64,000 bases of DNA from JBALVT01 sp036961345 (GCA_036961345.1 JBALVT010000001.1:30938-94937); one strand, 5' to 3'. Shown: positions 16,353 to 25,235, numbered from the stretch's first letter. The notes: generated by a model from the letters alone, not told the origin. Numbers and translations: made by a program.

Positions 16353-17248
16353 GCCAATACATCACCGGAAAACTCTTCGATCATAAAGTCTATAAAACAG
16401 CGTACTTTCTTGGGTAGGTAGCGGCGGTGGGGGTAGATCGCGAACAAACCAAATTCTAGAGTACGGTAGCCAGGTAGAATTTCTACCAGGCTACCCTCGG
16501 CAAAGGCATCTTCTACGATAAACCTTGGGATCATGCCGATGCCACCGCCTGCTATTGCGATTTCTTTCACTGCCCTTGGACTATTGGCTGCTACCTTGGA
16601 GGTCACTACGATGGAATCGGTTACACCGTCGGGGGAAATGATGGGCCACTGTTTGCCGATGCGAAAGTTGCTGTCGATAATGCAATTGTGCTCTTCGATA
16701 TCTTGCGGGCACTGAGGCTGCCCATGCTCTTGAATGTACCGGGGCGAGGCGCACAAGATTAACGGTAGAGTTTTGATATGCCGTGCAATTAAATTGGAAT
16801 CATCCACACCACCGATGCGAATGACCACATCGATACCTTCTTCTAACATATCGATCATACGGTCTAGCAGTTGTAATTCCACGCGCATGTCGGGATAGCG
16901 GGCAAGAAATTTCGGGATTAGCGGGGAAAGTTTCATCTCGCCAAAGGTCACCGGTACGCTGACTCGTAACAACCCCCGGGGGCTGGATTGCTCGCCCGTG
17001 ACGCTGTCGACCAATTCTGCAAATTCTTCCAGTAGCGGTAGCGCGCGTTCATAGTAACTGCGCCCAGCTTCGGTTAGCGCCAGTCGCCTTGTTGAACGGT
17101 TAAACAAACGCACGCCGAGTTTATCTTCAACTTCGCCCACGTATTTGCTTGCCAGCGCTTTAGACATCCCCAGGCGTTCACTGGCTGCGGTGAATGACCC
17201 GGTTTCGACGACCGCCACAATGGTTTTTAATCCGTCTAATGTATCCAT
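16349..17248 (-). CDS. LysR-family transcriptional regulator
   Basis: A 299-aa LysR protein. The N-terminal winged helix-turn-helix includes VETGSFTAASERLGMSKALA and SKYVGEVEDKLGVRLFNRST, the standard pattern of this family. The C-terminal part is the LysR substrate-binding fold. It resembles the DsdC/CrgA-like group that responds to small aromatic or aldehyde compounds. It lies convergent with the sulfatase-to-GST run rather than divergent from it. A perfect 23-bp palindrome ends only 3 bp upstream of its start codon, suggesting tight autorepression. Confidence 0.95.
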   Translation of the reverse strand: MDTLDGLKTIVAVVETGSFTAASERLGMSKALASKYVGEVEDKLGVRLFNRSTRRLALTEAGRSYYERALPLLEEFAELVDSVTGEQSSPRGLLRVSVPVTFGEMKLSPLIPKFLARYPDMRVELQLLDRMIDMLEEGIDVVIRIGGVDDSNLIARHIKTLPLILCASPRYIQEHGQPQCPQDIEEHNCIIDSNFRIGKQWPIISPDGVTDSIVVTSKVAANSPRAVKEIAIAGGGIGMIPRFIVEDAFAEGSLVEILPGYRTLEFGLFAIYPHRRYLPKKVRCFIDFMIEEFSGDVLA

Positions 17249-17250
17249 AT

Positions 17251-17273
17251 ATTGTCAATGTAACATTGACAAT
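17251..17273. promoter_or_regulatory. Perfect palindrome at the LysR gene start (probable operator)
   Basis: Eleven-base arms ATTGTCAATGT (17251-17261) and ACATTGACAAT (17263-17273) flank a single central A at 17262. The site begins 3 bp from the LysR ATG, so it covers the ribosome-binding region. LysR regulators bind inverted repeats with a T-N11-A core; the match and position indicate autoregulation. Confidence 0.75.
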
Positions 17274-17300
17274 CATTCAGTGGTAGCGGTTCCTTTCTCT

Positions 17301-18821
17301 TTATCTGGCCGGCGTAGCTAGCACCCGTTTCCCCGGATAACTGCCTTCAATCTGTTTTCCGTGGCTGATTACCGCTTGCCCATTCACTATGACATGAACA
17401 ATGCCAGTGGCTTCCTGGTAGGGGTCCTGATAGGTGGCATTGTCGCGAATAGTTTGCGGATCAAAAATGGTAATGTCCGCATCCATAGATTGCTGGATTC
17501 TACCTTTGCGGCGGAAAGCTGGTACATAGTTTTCGAGTCTGCGGGCGGGCAACAGGGTCATTTTTGAAATAGCGGTATTTAGATCCAGAAGCTGTTGCTC
17601 ACGTACATAGCGGCCCAGCACTTTGCTGAATGCGCCATTGTGCGGAGCCACTTTTTTCTCGCGCGTTTCCATCGCCAGTAAATCACTGACAATGATCACG
17701 CCGGGTTCTTGCACGGCGCGCTGGGTCCATTCCTCTTTCAGGTAGTGGTGTATGACCTGGCCATCGGGATGTTCCCGGTAGTATTCCTCCCACATTTCCT
17801 TGTTAAACCTTTCGCCTGTGGCGGCCCATTCAACGTCTTCGTAGGTGATGTTGAAAATGGTTTGCCAGTCGCGGCCGAAAACGGCAGAGGAGATTAGCGC
17901 AGAACCTGCATTGTAAGGCAACACTTCAGTGGTGACGTCTACGCCAGCGTCCCGTGCCGCTGAAATTTCCTCAAGAAAAAGTTCAAGATTGCTGATGGCG
18001 TTGTGAGTGAGATGGCAAATATGGACGGAGGTGCCATGTTCCTTTGCCAGGCCAATGACCTCCCGTAAGCCCGATGGATCGCCGTCGATACCCCGGCGTA
18101 TGTGGATGAAAACAGGGGCTCCCCGTTCTGCAGCCACAGTGAATATCATTTGCATTTCAGCGCTCTGAATAGCATCACTGAAGTAGTCGAGTGCCAGACC
18201 TATGCCGAGAGCACCGGCGTCCAGATCGCTCAGCAGCATCTGGCGGAGGGTTTCCAGCTCCTCCTCGTTTGCCTCTTCTGTCAGTGAGGCGGACAGTGCG
18301 GAATTGAAATCCGTAAAAAAATACATCAGCGCAGTTTTCCAGCCCTTGAATCCAACCGGCGTGGGTGCGCCCAGTCCATCGGACATCTTTAGACCATTTT
18401 TTTCAAATACCCGCATCGCGACATGACCGGCCGAGGCGCCATAGTTAATCATCGCCCGGCTGCTAATTTGTGCACCATACTCCAGCTGTGGGTAAAACCC
18501 AGCTTCGAGTTCCAGTGCCGTAGTGACGCCATCAAATGCTTGATAGTACTGACCCAGCGGTGTTGGAGAATGGGTATGCAGGTCAATAAAGCCCGGAGAC
18601 ACGATCAGGCCCGAGGCATCGATGACTTTATCTGCCTCCAGTGGTAGTAGGGAAATATTGGTGATCTTGCCCTCTACAACACCGATATGACGAACTGCGT
18701 CAAGGCCCGATTCCGGGTCTATCACCCGGCCATGATTGATCGCGAGTGTGTAGCTTTCGGCCAATGCCCAAGGGCTCAGTACCGCTGCCGCGCAACACAG
18801 AATTAGTGCAATGATTCTCAT
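17301..18821 (-). CDS. Secreted amidohydrolase, N-acyl-D-amino-acid deacylase family
   Basis: A 506-aa metal-dependent hydrolase with a signal peptide (MRIIALILCCAAAVLSPWALA). The metal motif HxH is in FIDLHTHSPTPLG, and another ligand His lies in APVFIHIRRG and VHICHLTH. The C-terminal signature HNGAFSKVLGRYVREQ, then KMTLLPARRL and DADITIFDP, is that of D-aminoacylases. Known family members cleave N-acyl groups from D-amino acids or D-glutamate. It is 52 bp upstream of the LysR gene on the same strand. Periplasmic location suggests use of external acylated D-amino acids or peptidoglycan-derived compounds. Confidence 0.88.
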   Translation of the reverse strand: MRIIALILCCAAAVLSPWALAESYTLAINHGRVIDPESGLDAVRHIGVVEGKITNISLLPLEADKVIDASGLIVSPGFIDLHTHSPTPLGQYYQAFDGVTTALELEAGFYPQLEYGAQISSRAMINYGASAGHVAMRVFEKNGLKMSDGLGAPTPVGFKGWKTALMYFFTDFNSALSASLTEEANEEELETLRQMLLSDLDAGALGIGLALDYFSDAIQSAEMQMIFTVAAERGAPVFIHIRRGIDGDPSGLREVIGLAKEHGTSVHICHLTHNAISNLELFLEEISAARDAGVDVTTEVLPYNAGSALISSAVFGRDWQTIFNITYEDVEWAATGERFNKEMWEEYYREHPDGQVIHHYLKEEWTQRAVQEPGVIIVSDLLAMETREKKVAPHNGAFSKVLGRYVREQQLLDLNTAISKMTLLPARRLENYVPAFRRKGRIQQSMDADITIFDPQTIRDNATYQDPYQEATGIVHVIVNGQAVISHGKQIEGSYPGKRVLATPAR

Positions 18822-19027
18822 GGAAATCTTCCTCTTCCGGTATTATCTAGACGAAGATAGCAGATTGGAAAAGGCAGTGCCCTTACTGACGAGCTATCAT
18901 AGATGCCTGCAGCCATGTTACTCCGTCCCCCTATGTGATCCGGCAATGAATTAGATTGAATGCTTGCCGAGATCGCGGTAAGTGCTCATTATCGGTTTAT
19001 ACGCTTAATTTTTCTCAGGGCCTACCC

Positions 19028-19972
19028 ATGAGCACAATCAAGATCGAAGATCTCTCCCACGTAAAATTTGCAGCTCCGGATCTCAATGAGATGCGGACGT
19101 TCCTGGAAGAATTTGGCTTGAGCGCTGCGACAATGTCGGACACACAGTTGTTTATGCGAGGAGCTGGAGCTGCCCCTTTTGTGCACGCGACTGAACTTGG
19201 GGATCCTGGTTTTCGCGCGCTCGGGTTGCGCGCACAGAGCGAGGCTGATCTCAAACACCTCGCCAGTACATATAGCGCAGAAATTGAAAGCCTTGAAGGC
19301 CCGGGCGATGGGTTGGTCGTGCGACTTACGGACCCCGATGGATATGTCATCGAAGTTGTGGCCAGGCAGAGCCCGGTAGAACCCTTGCCCTCATCGACTC
19401 TACCTGCAGTGAATACCGGCTTGGACAAGCTGCGCTTACGGGAAGCCGTTCGAATTGCACCAGGGCCATCCCAGGTGATGCGTCTCGGGCATGTTGTGCT
19501 TGAAGTCAGCGATTTTCGTGCCAGCGAAGCGTGGTACAAGGAGCGTTTCGGCTTCATTACTTCAGATGAAGTTGAAGTTGCCCCGGATGTGGCAATAGGT
19601 GCATTTATGCGCTGCGACAGGGGTAGTGCGCTTGCCGACCACCACACCCTGTTTCTTCTGCAAAGCCCGGCTACGCCGAAATTTAATCACGCCGCGTTCG
19701 AGGTGCTGGACATTAATGACCTGATGCGTGGTCACGACCACCTCAAGGCTGGCGGGCGCACCCCGGCCTGGGGCATTGGCCGCCACATTTTGGGCAGCCA
19801 GGTGTTCGACTACTGGAAGGATCCCTGGGGTCACGAGCTTGAGCATTGGAGTGACGGCGACCTGTTCACTGCTGCAGACCCGTCCAACAAAGCGAGCCTG
19901 GAAGATCTGCTGGCGGTTCAGTGGGGCCAGGTTCACCCGCTAGTTGCACAATCACAGGTGGATCAGGAGTGA
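19028..19972 (+). CDS. Extradiol ring-cleavage dioxygenase (VOC fold)
   Basis: A 314-aa two-module vicinal-oxygen-chelate protein. The N-terminal module begins LSHVKFAAPDLNEM; the catalytic C-terminal module has the metal ligands in LGHVVLEVSD (His), DHHTLFLL (His) and ELEHWSDGD (Glu), as in type I extradiol catechol dioxygenases. Such enzymes cleave catechols next to the diol using Fe(II) or Mn(II). The ATG at 19028 begins the first VOC module; 24 upstream codons are open but not family-like. It is followed after 46 bp by a flavin hydroxylase, a classical pair for making and cleaving a catechol. Confidence 0.9.
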   Translation: MSTIKIEDLSHVKFAAPDLNEMRTFLEEFGLSAATMSDTQLFMRGAGAAPFVHATELGDPGFRALGLRAQSEADLKHLASTYSAEIESLEGPGDGLVVRLTDPDGYVIEVVARQSPVEPLPSSTLPAVNTGLDKLRLREAVRIAPGPSQVMRLGHVVLEVSDFRASEAWYKERFGFITSDEVEVAPDVAIGAFMRCDRGSALADHHTLFLLQSPATPKFNHAAFEVLDINDLMRGHDHLKAGGRTPAWGIGRHILGSQVFDYWKDPWGHELEHWSDGDLFTAADPSNKASLEDLLAVQWGQVHPLVAQSQVDQE

Positions 19973-20018
19973 GAAAGGACACCTTGTTTCGCCGCAATGC
20001 TCAAAAAAGGACAGAACG

Positions 20019-21518
20019 ATGACGTCTAAGGCTGACTTTGATGTCATTGTTGTGGGTGCTGGTCCGGTAGGTGCCGCGGCCAGTCTATTACTGGCCGATT
20101 ACGGGCTGGAGGTTTTGGTCATCGACAAGGAAGCGCAGATATACCCTCTTCCCAGAGCCGCTCACATAGATCATGAAATTGTGCGTGTGTTGCAGTCTGT
20201 CGGCGCCGCCGATGATGTGATGGCCACATCGAGGCCGGCTGAAAGCTACAATTTTTTAACCGCAGACAGGCAAACCCTGATGCGATTTAACTCCGGCCAT
20301 GGAACCAGCCCCTCAGGCTGGCCGGCATCAAATATGATTCATCAACCCTCATTGGAAGAGGTGATCAGACAAAAAATTGCAACACGTAAAAATATAACGC
20401 TCAAAACCAGTTGGGCGCTCACCAGTATTGAGCAAGATCAGGCCCAGGTGACTCTGGAGCTTGAAACACCCGCTGGACCGATGCAAAAAACGTCGTGCTA
20501 TGTCATTGCTTGCGACGGCGCAGGCAGCACTGTTCGCTCTTTACTGGATATCGAGCTGGAAGATCTGGGCTTTGACGAACCCTGGCTTGTGATTGACACC
20601 ATCGTGCATGATCAGACTAAACTTCCCGACGCAAACCTGCAGATCTGTGATCCCGCTCGGCCCACAACTTGTGTGCTCATGGGGGCCGGCCGGCACCGAT
20701 GGGAGTTTATGTTGCTTCCCGGCGAAACGCCCGAGGCCGTCCTGGAAGATGAGTTTATTGAGCAATTGCTGGCACCTTGGGATGTCGCGTCTGCGGTTTC
20801 TTTGGAGCGCAAGGCTGTCTATCGATTTCACGCTTTGATGGCGAAGCAGTGGCGCAAGAGCAGGGTGTTCCTCGCCGGAGATGCTGCTCATCAAATGCCA
20901 CCGTTTGCAGGGCAGGGCTTGTGCTCCGGTATCCGAGATGTCGCCAATTTGGCCTGGAAACTGAGTCAGACAACAAAGCCGCCCAGCGAAGCATTGCTCG
21001 ACAGCTATCAATTGGAGCGTGAGCCGCAGGTAAAAATGATTATCGATCTGGCGATTATGATGGGCCAAACCGTCTGTATTACAGACCGGGCGGCAGCCGA
21101 TCAGCGCGATAAGGATATGCTGGCCCAGCGCGGTACCACCGAGGATCCCAGCGGGGCGATGGCACTCCCACCGCTTGCCGCCGGCTGTTTGCTGGAAGGC
21201 TCCAAATGGGCCGGTACCTACTTTCCCCAGCCATGGAATGCCACCGACAAGCTGGACGATGTTCTTGAAAAATCTGCCTGGCTTATCAGCCATAAAAAGG
21301 GTGCGAGCAGCAGTGATGTACAGTGGGTTTCACTGCTTGATGAAATTATGGAACCCTTCGCTCCGGCGCTTGCCGGTTGGCTGGAAGAAAATGGGTGCGA
21401 AGCGGTTCTGGTCAGGCCCGACCGTTATGTCTTTGGTACAGGTACTGTAATAGAGCTCTTATCGGCCTACAACAGCCAGGTAGGTATTCTTACGCCTACA
21501 GATTCTGCAGCTGGGTAA
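20019..21518 (+). CDS. FAD-dependent aromatic hydroxylase (MhpA-like)
   Basis: A 499-aa class A flavoprotein monooxygenase. FAD-binding GxGxxG is present as VVGAGPVGAAASLLLADYG; the DG motif is YVIACDGAGSTVRSLL; the second FAD motif is VFLAGDAAHQMPPFAGQGL. The AAGGA before ATG 20019 supports this start. Members such as 3-(3-hydroxyphenyl)propionate hydroxylase add an ortho hydroxyl group to a phenol, giving a catechol for extradiol cleavage, which fits its partner gene upstream. Its 3' end overlaps XdhC by 23 bp on the other strand. Confidence 0.92.
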   Translation: MTSKADFDVIVVGAGPVGAAASLLLADYGLEVLVIDKEAQIYPLPRAAHIDHEIVRVLQSVGAADDVMATSRPAESYNFLTADRQTLMRFNSGHGTSPSGWPASNMIHQPSLEEVIRQKIATRKNITLKTSWALTSIEQDQAQVTLELETPAGPMQKTSCYVIACDGAGSTVRSLLDIELEDLGFDEPWLVIDTIVHDQTKLPDANLQICDPARPTTCVLMGAGRHRWEFMLLPGETPEAVLEDEFIEQLLAPWDVASAVSLERKAVYRFHALMAKQWRKSRVFLAGDAAHQMPPFAGQGLCSGIRDVANLAWKLSQTTKPPSEALLDSYQLEREPQVKMIIDLAIMMGQTVCITDRAAADQRDKDMLAQRGTTEDPSGAMALPPLAAGCLLEGSKWAGTYFPQPWNATDKLDDVLEKSAWLISHKKGASSSDVQWVSLLDEIMEPFAPALAGWLEENGCEAVLVRPDRYVFGTGTVIELLSAYNSQVGILTPTDSAAG

Positions 21519-22446
21519 CTTCCGCCATAATGGCGACGGCGATTTCTACGGGTGTTTTACTGCCGATTCGCAGACCCACCGGCGCGTGGAGCGCAGCAAT
21601 TTGTTGTTCAGTCAGGTCGAGATCTCTTAATCTTTGCAGGCGCTTTTCAGTTGTTCTTGCCGAACCCAGGGCACCTACATACCAGGCCTTGGTTGTGAGG
21701 GCCTCCATCAGCGCCATATCATCGATGCGGGGGTCGTGTGTCAAAGTAATCACAATACTATGCGGGTCAGTGATTTTTTCACGCACGACATCGTCGGGCA
21801 TGCCGCCAAGCAAGGTGACCTCAGGCCCGCGCCACTGGGCCAATACCTCGCTGCGCGGGTCGGTTACCAATACTTCGTAATCCATAGCCTGAGCCAATTC
21901 CGCCAATGACTGGCTCAATTGGCCGGCGCCCACCAACAGCATTCGCATATGCGGGCCGAAGCAGTGTAATAACTGTGCACCATCAAAATCCAACTCGGAG
22001 AATGTACTGGCTTTCTCAAGACTGAAATCTCCCGAGGTAACCTCAACTTTGCGAAGTATGCAGCGGCGCTCCCGCAAAGCTGCCAATAAGGCATCGATAT
22101 GTTCAAGTGCATCGCTGCGGCTATTCAGCGGTTCCACCAGTATCTCCAGTCGGCCACCGCAGGGCAGGCCCAAACGCTCATTGTCCTGAGCGGTAATTCC
22201 GTACTCCATGACGGACGGCGCTTGCGTCGCCAGGTCACCGTTGCGGACCCGCTCCATCAAGTCATCCTCTACGCAACCACCGGATAGGGACCCAGCCTGA
22301 AAGCCATCGGCGTTAAATGCCAGGAGCGAGCCGACCGGACGCGGTGAGGAACCGTGTGTTCGCAGTATAGTACACAGCCAGGCCTGTTTGCCGCCGCTTA
22401 GCCAGTCCCTGCAGGTTTGTATAACCTGATGGTCAAGTGTCTTCAA
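21496..22446 (-). CDS. xdhC: XdhC/CoxI family molybdenum-cofactor maturation protein
   Basis: A 316-aa protein with an N-terminal XdhC/CoxI domain (CTILRTHGSSPRPVGSLL, SGGCVEDDL) and a C-terminal Rossmann domain (RMLLVGAGQLSQSLAELA, VTDPRSE, TLTHDPRIDD, YVGALGSART). Such proteins bind and sulfurate molybdenum cofactor for xanthine-dehydrogenase-family enzymes. No molybdoenzyme subunit gene lies in the window, so its client must be elsewhere. It is convergent with the flavin hydroxylase. Confidence 0.9.
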   Translation of the reverse strand: MKTLDHQVIQTCRDWLSGGKQAWLCTILRTHGSSPRPVGSLLAFNADGFQAGSLSGGCVEDDLMERVRNGDLATQAPSVMEYGITAQDNERLGLPCGGRLEILVEPLNSRSDALEHIDALLAALRERRCILRKVEVTSGDFSLEKASTFSELDFDGAQLLHCFGPHMRMLLVGAGQLSQSLAELAQAMDYEVLVTDPRSEVLAQWRGPEVTLLGGMPDDVVREKITDPHSIVITLTHDPRIDDMALMEALTTKAWYVGALGSARTTEKRLQRLRDLDLTEQQIAALHAPVGLRIGSKTPVEIAVAIMAEVTQLQNL

Positions 22447-22516
22447 TGTTATGCCTTCTCAACTCTGTGCAATAGGATACGCATAATCTATCAGCGCTGT
22501 GTGGAATGTCCAGATC

Positions 22517-23197
22517 CTAGACAACAAAGCTGGCTATCTCTTCCAGGGATTTCTTGCGTGTAGCCGCCAGAGGTATTTTGGCGTCATCCGTTGGATAGCC
22601 AGCGACCAAAATCATATAGGCTCTCTCGTTTGCGGGTCGCTCCAGTATCTCGCTGAGAAATGTCATAGGAGCAGGTGTGTGGGTCAATGTTGCCAATCCT
22701 GCCCGGTGCAGGGCATTGATCAAAAAGCCGGTCGCTATGCCGCAGGACTCATTCATGTAATAGTTTTTCTGCTTCGAGCCATCCAGGGCAGTGGAACTGC
22801 GTTTTAGAAAAATCACGATCAGCCAGGCCGCAGTTTCCAGAAAGGGCTTGTTCGCGTCGGTGCCCACTTTTTCCAGATCGGCCAGCCAATTCTCGCCGGC
22901 CTTACCCTCGTAGAATGCCTCTTCTTCTTGCTCGGCCGCGATGCGGATTTTACGTTTGGTTGCGCGGTTTTCCACGCATACGAAATGCCAGGGTTGGTGA
23001 TTGGCACCGCTGGGCGCTGTCCCAGCTGCCTTAATGCACAACTCTATTATTTCTCGTGGAACAGCTCGGTCTGCAAAATCCCTTACGCTGTGCCGCGTTT
23101 TGATTTCTTCGTAAAAAGCATCTGCGCGTTTTAGCATAGTTTTGTGAGAGTGCTCTTCATAGTCGCTAAGCGGTACCGGCTGATAAGTTTGTTCCAT
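22517..23197 (-). CDS. Nitroreductase-family flavoprotein, iodotyrosine deiodinase-like
   Basis: A 226-aa FMN enzyme. RHSVRDF binds the FMN phosphate and APSGANHQPWHFV is the nitroreductase signature. Three residues specific to iodotyrosine deiodinases are present with the right spacing: E92, Y96 (EEEAFY) and K117 (DANKPFL), matching E157, Y161 and K182 of the human enzyme, which close over the zwitterion of halotyrosine. Bacterial homologs reductively dehalogenate iodo-, bromo- and chlorotyrosine. A role in marine halotyrosine use is likely but inferred. It is divergent from the PCMT gene. Confidence 0.85.
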   Translation of the reverse strand: MEQTYQPVPLSDYEEHSHKTMLKRADAFYEEIKTRHSVRDFADRAVPREIIELCIKAAGTAPSGANHQPWHFVCVENRATKRKIRIAAEQEEEAFYEGKAGENWLADLEKVGTDANKPFLETAAWLIVIFLKRSSTALDGSKQKNYYMNESCGIATGFLINALHRAGLATLTHTPAPMTFLSEILERPANERAYMILVAGYPTDDAKIPLAATRKKSLEEIASFVV

Positions 23198-23371
23198 ACG
23201 TATAATCTCTTTGTCACCGCAAGTAAGAGTCCCAGCTCTTGCACACCGTTGGCTGATTTCTGGCGAAAACGGATTTGAGGTGCTAATGTAAAATTGGTGG
23301 CAGAGAATCAGTCCGGCCCCGCTCTGCTTCTTACTCTACATAGGAACCCATGCAGGGTCCAGGCTGAGACT

Positions 23372-24115
23372 ATGAGCAAGACTTACTGGAGTCAATGCCG
23401 GCTCACGAGCGTATTTCTGGTGATTGCGATGATGTCATTCAAGTCACATAGTCAGGACTGGCAGGCACAACGTGATGCGATGCTGGAAGTTATACAGGCA
23501 TCAGTGCAAAACTCCGCCGAATATACTGGTCGTTCCAGGCTGAGCCAAAAAGTGATCACGGCTATGGGCGCGGTGCCCCGTGAGGAGTTTGTTCTGCCGG
23601 CCTATCGCCACCAGGCTTACCACAACAGCCCGCTGCCAATTGAAGCGGGTCAGACAATCTCCCAGCCACTTATTGTCGCTCTGATGACGGACCTGCTGGA
23701 CCTCCAGTCAGACGACGTGGTTCTGGAGGTGGGCACCGGCTCGGGCTATCAAGCGGCCGTCTTGTCACTGCTGGTAAAACATGTCTATACCGTCGAAATT
23801 CACCCGGAGTTGGCCGAGGGTGCGGCAAAGCTGCTCGAAAGATTGAATTACCACAACGTCACCGTAAGGACCGGCGACGGTTATGCTGGCTGGCCTGAAC
23901 ATGCCCCCTTCGACGGGATTATCGTCACGGCGGCACCGGACAAAATTCCACCGCCGCTGCTTGAACAGTTAAAGTCCGGTGGCAAGTTGGTCATACCCGT
24001 GGGGCCTGAGCACGGATACCAAGAACTGATTTTGATCGAGGTCGATAACACAGGAGCCTTTAGCAAAAGTGCAGTGCTGCCAGTACAATTTGTGCCGCTA
24101 ACCGGGAGTCACTGA
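23372..24115 (+). CDS. pcm: Protein-L-isoaspartate O-methyltransferase, exported form
   Basis: A 247-aa PCMT. Motif I is VLEVGTGSGYQAAVLS; other landmarks are VPREEFVLP, YHNSPLPIEAGQTISQP and IVTAAPDKIPPPLLEQL. The enzyme methylates L-isoaspartyl residues with S-adenosylmethionine as the first step of repair. The N-terminus from ATG 23372 has a hydrophobic segment (LTSVFLVIAMMSFKSHSQ), so it is probably exported, as in some other Proteobacteria, although no periplasmic SAM source is known. The reading frame is open 26 codons upstream without family similarity. It precedes the arginine methyltransferase on the same strand. Confidence 0.88.
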   Translation: MSKTYWSQCRLTSVFLVIAMMSFKSHSQDWQAQRDAMLEVIQASVQNSAEYTGRSRLSQKVITAMGAVPREEFVLPAYRHQAYHNSPLPIEAGQTISQPLIVALMTDLLDLQSDDVVLEVGTGSGYQAAVLSLLVKHVYTVEIHPELAEGAAKLLERLNYHNVTVRTGDGYAGWPEHAPFDGIIVTAAPDKIPPPLLEQLKSGGKLVIPVGPEHGYQELILIEVDNTGAFSKSAVLPVQFVPLTGSH

Positions 24116-24189
24116 CAGTGAAACAAGGCAAATGATACTATGCCTGCCCCACGCATAGGATGGGCATAACCCGTATTAGCGAGATTGGC

Positions 24190-25191
24190 ATGAGTATCAG
24201 CAGCGAAGAAGATCAAGATTCACCCAACTATCGCATGTCCTATCGCGATGTGGCGATGCATAAGGTGATGTTGCAGGACGTTGTTCGTACCGACGCCTAT
24301 GAGAAGTCGATTCAGGAGGTGGTAAGGCCCGAACATTCTGTGCTGGATTTCGGTTGCGGTACCGGTATTTTGGCCATGTTTGCAGCGCGGGCGGGGGCGG
24401 GCAAAGTGATCGCGGTAGATCGCTCACCTTTTATTAAAACAGCGCAGGAGATTGCGCAAAAAAACGGTTTCGACAACATCGATTTCTACCATGATGATCA
24501 TCAATCGTTGCTGCTGGACGAAAAAGTTGATGTGATTGTCTCCGAGTGGATGGGGCATTGTCTTTTTTATGAAGCCATGCTCGAGCCCTTGCTGGCCATA
24601 CGGGATCGTTATTTGGCGAAAGGCGGCATAATGGTACCTGCCCAGGTAGACCTTCATGCCGGGCTGGTTTGTGATGAGGACTTACTGGACGATTTATCTT
24701 TCTTGCGGCAGCAACCCTATGATATTGATTTTTCGCCGATAGCCGATGTGCCCTTTGTGCAAACTGACTTAGTGACATTGGACCCCGAGAGTCTGTTGGA
24801 GAATACCGCCCATTTGGGCTCGCTGAATATGCATACCATTGGCAAGACAGATACGCCCAGAGTATTTACCGGGACTATAACGCCGGGCAAAAAAGCCGAA
24901 ATATTTGCCTTGTGCGGTTGGTTTAGTTCGGACTTAAGCCAGGGAGTCACTTTGGGTACTGGCCCGAACGACCTGCCCACCCACTGGGACCAAATTTTGT
25001 TCCCTTTGCCGACGCCGTTTACTGTTGATCCCTCGCGCGAACTCACCATCACGATTTCGCCGTTGACGGAACAGGTAGGTAAAGAACAGTTCTGGTCCTG
25101 GTCAGTGACCGATGGCGAAAAAACCATTAGCGTTAATGAGCAGCTGCAGCAGCGGGCCGCACCAGTCACTCTGCCGCAGGGGAAGTTGTAA
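24190..25191 (+). CDS. Protein arginine methyltransferase (PRMT), eukaryotic-type
   Basis: A 333-aa class I SAM methyltransferase with full PRMT hallmarks. The N-terminal helix MHKVMLQDVVRTDAYEKSI corresponds to the PRMT1 HEEMLKDEVRT region. SAM motif I is VLDFGCGTGILAMFAARAGA. The double-E loop SEWMGHCLFYEAML contains E119 and E128, which hold the substrate guanidinium. The THW loop is present as LPTHWDQILFPL (264-266). The C-terminal beta-barrel follows. ATG 24160 is an alternative start. PRMTs are standard in eukaryotes and scarce in bacteria. The substrate protein is unknown; its 5' neighbour is another protein methyltransferase, PCMT. Confidence 0.9.
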   Translation: MSISSEEDQDSPNYRMSYRDVAMHKVMLQDVVRTDAYEKSIQEVVRPEHSVLDFGCGTGILAMFAARAGAGKVIAVDRSPFIKTAQEIAQKNGFDNIDFYHDDHQSLLLDEKVDVIVSEWMGHCLFYEAMLEPLLAIRDRYLAKGGIMVPAQVDLHAGLVCDEDLLDDLSFLRQQPYDIDFSPIADVPFVQTDLVTLDPESLLENTAHLGSLNMHTIGKTDTPRVFTGTITPGKKAEIFALCGWFSSDLSQGVTLGTGPNDLPTHWDQILFPLPTPFTVDPSRELTITISPLTEQVGKEQFWSWSVTDGEKTISVNEQLQQRAAPVTLPQGKL

Positions 25192-25235
25192 CAAAATGGA
25201 ACTTAGCTGGTTTTCAATGCTGGCAGGTAGTACTT

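Noticed and set aside
20541..21293. 250-codon minus-strand frame inside the flavin hydroxylase gene
   Set aside because: The sense strand encodes a complete flavoprotein with all FAD motifs; the antisense frame is a by-product of codon bias.
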